A stretch of DNA of 5,526 nt, taken from Deltaproteobacteria bacterium (GTDB lineage Bacteria; Desulfobacterota_C; Deferrisomatia; Deferrisomatales; JACRMM01). The translations under genes were made by a program, and so were the position numbers. This document shows, piece by piece, positions 5,237 through 5,526 of this stretch. The stretch is taken from contig JACRCS010000990.1 in the NCBI GenBank assembly GCA_016218905.1, positions 1-5,526 of the forward strand, given 5' to 3'. Position 1 is the first letter of the stretch. Each line of letters begins with the position of its first letter. The notes beneath the pieces are model-generated. The model saw only the letters and a list, made by a program, of their open reading frames with translations. It searched no databases and was not told the origin of the DNA.

Positions 5237-5526
5237 ATGCCCAGGAAGGTTCTCGGCATCGTGGGGAGCTACCGAAAGGGTGGCGCCATCGATACCCTGG
5301 TCAGCGAGGTGCTTTGCGCGGCCGGTGAAGCGGGCGCCGAGACGACGAAGATCTACCTTGTGGACCGGCGGATCGAATTCTGTACGAACTGCCGCCGCTG
5401 CACCCAGGTGCCGGGGCCGGATCCCGGCCCGTGCCTCCACAACGACGACCTGGCCGAGATCCTGAGGGCCTATCGGTTGTCGGACGGCCTGGTGCTGGGT
5501 GCGCCGGTGAACTTCTTCAATCTGAA
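5237..5526 (+). CDS. Flavodoxin-fold NAD(P)H-dependent FMN oxidoreductase with a four-cysteine cluster (3' end cut)
   Basis: The first 96 residues are present; such proteins usually have about 180-280, so it continues past the window. It starts with a flavodoxin-like first strand and phosphate-binding loop (VLGIVGSYRKGGAIDTLV, 5-22) that holds FMN phosphate. Then come IEFCTNCRRC (46-55), Cys66, and HNDDLAEI (68-75). LSDGLVLGAPVNFFNL (81-96) is the segment leading to the flavin isoalloxazine loop. Cysteines 49, 52, 55 and 66 give CX2CX2CX10C. This is like the compact cluster of archaeal and bacterial iron-sulfur flavoproteins (CX2CX2CX4-7C), but with a longer final gap filled by Pro and Gly. 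It probably transfers electrons or reduces quinones, nitro groups or other electrophiles in the cytosol. The start is ATG 5237, just after GGGAGAGGAG (5224-5233). Confidence 0.9.
   Translation, partial: MPRKVLGIVGSYRKGGAIDTLVSEVLCAAGEAGAETTKIYLVDRRIEFCTNCRRCTQVPGPDPGPCLHNDDLAEILRAYRLSDGLVLGAPVNFFNL

Noticed and set aside
1..5526. tRNA, rRNA, CRISPR array, insertion sequence ends, integrase or phage genes
   Set aside because: I looked and found no regularly spaced repeats, transposase motifs, flanking target duplications or cloverleaf sequences.

Overview
The window is a GC-rich bacterial chromosome segment. Codon third positions are mostly G or C, intergenic regions are short, and Shine-Dalgarno sites are clear. 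It carries five recognisable protein genes and one unassigned membrane protein. Nothing in it fixes the taxon. The mix of a FemAB-like acyltransferase, a TetR regulator beside an enoyl-CoA hydratase, and a cysteine-rich flavoprotein suggests a high-GC soil or sediment lineage, perhaps Desulfobacterota, Myxococcota, Binatota or similar. That is a guess from style, not from a marker gene.

Layout. On the minus strand, 1-811 holds the N-terminal 270 residues of a FemAB-like (COG3146/DUF482) acyltransferase with a TTG start, running off the left edge. A 227-bp divergent spacer follows, then every gene lies on the plus strand: a TetR regulator (1039-1635), an enoyl-CoA hydratase/isomerase (1817-2596), a protein joining an N-terminal GNAT acetyltransferase to a C-terminal class I SAM methyltransferase (2896-4200), a small four-helix membrane protein (4290-4898), and the start of a flavodoxin-fold FMN oxidoreductase with four clustered cysteines (5237 to the right edge).

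Regulation. The most striking non-coding signal is one 18-bp palindrome family, consensus nAACCGACCGGTCGGTTn. Good copies lie upstream of tetR (1002-1019), between tetR and the hydratase (1677-1694), and upstream of the GNAT-methyltransferase gene (2755-2772). A degenerate fourth copy is at 2636-2653. The first copy overlaps the -10 element of a plausible promoter. The simplest reading is that the TetR protein represses itself, the hydratase and the fusion gene, giving a small local regulon triggered by an acyl-CoA or another hydrophobic or electrophilic ligand.

How the genes may work together (inference). A hydratase acting on acyl-CoA, an acetyl-CoA-dependent transferase fused to a methyltransferase, and a flavin reductase could form a small-molecule modification or breakdown pathway. 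No substrate can be named from sequence. The membrane protein follows the fusion gene after 89 bp and may be cotranscribed. The flavoprotein is separated by a 338-bp gap whose last 200 bp are open in the flavoprotein's own frame.
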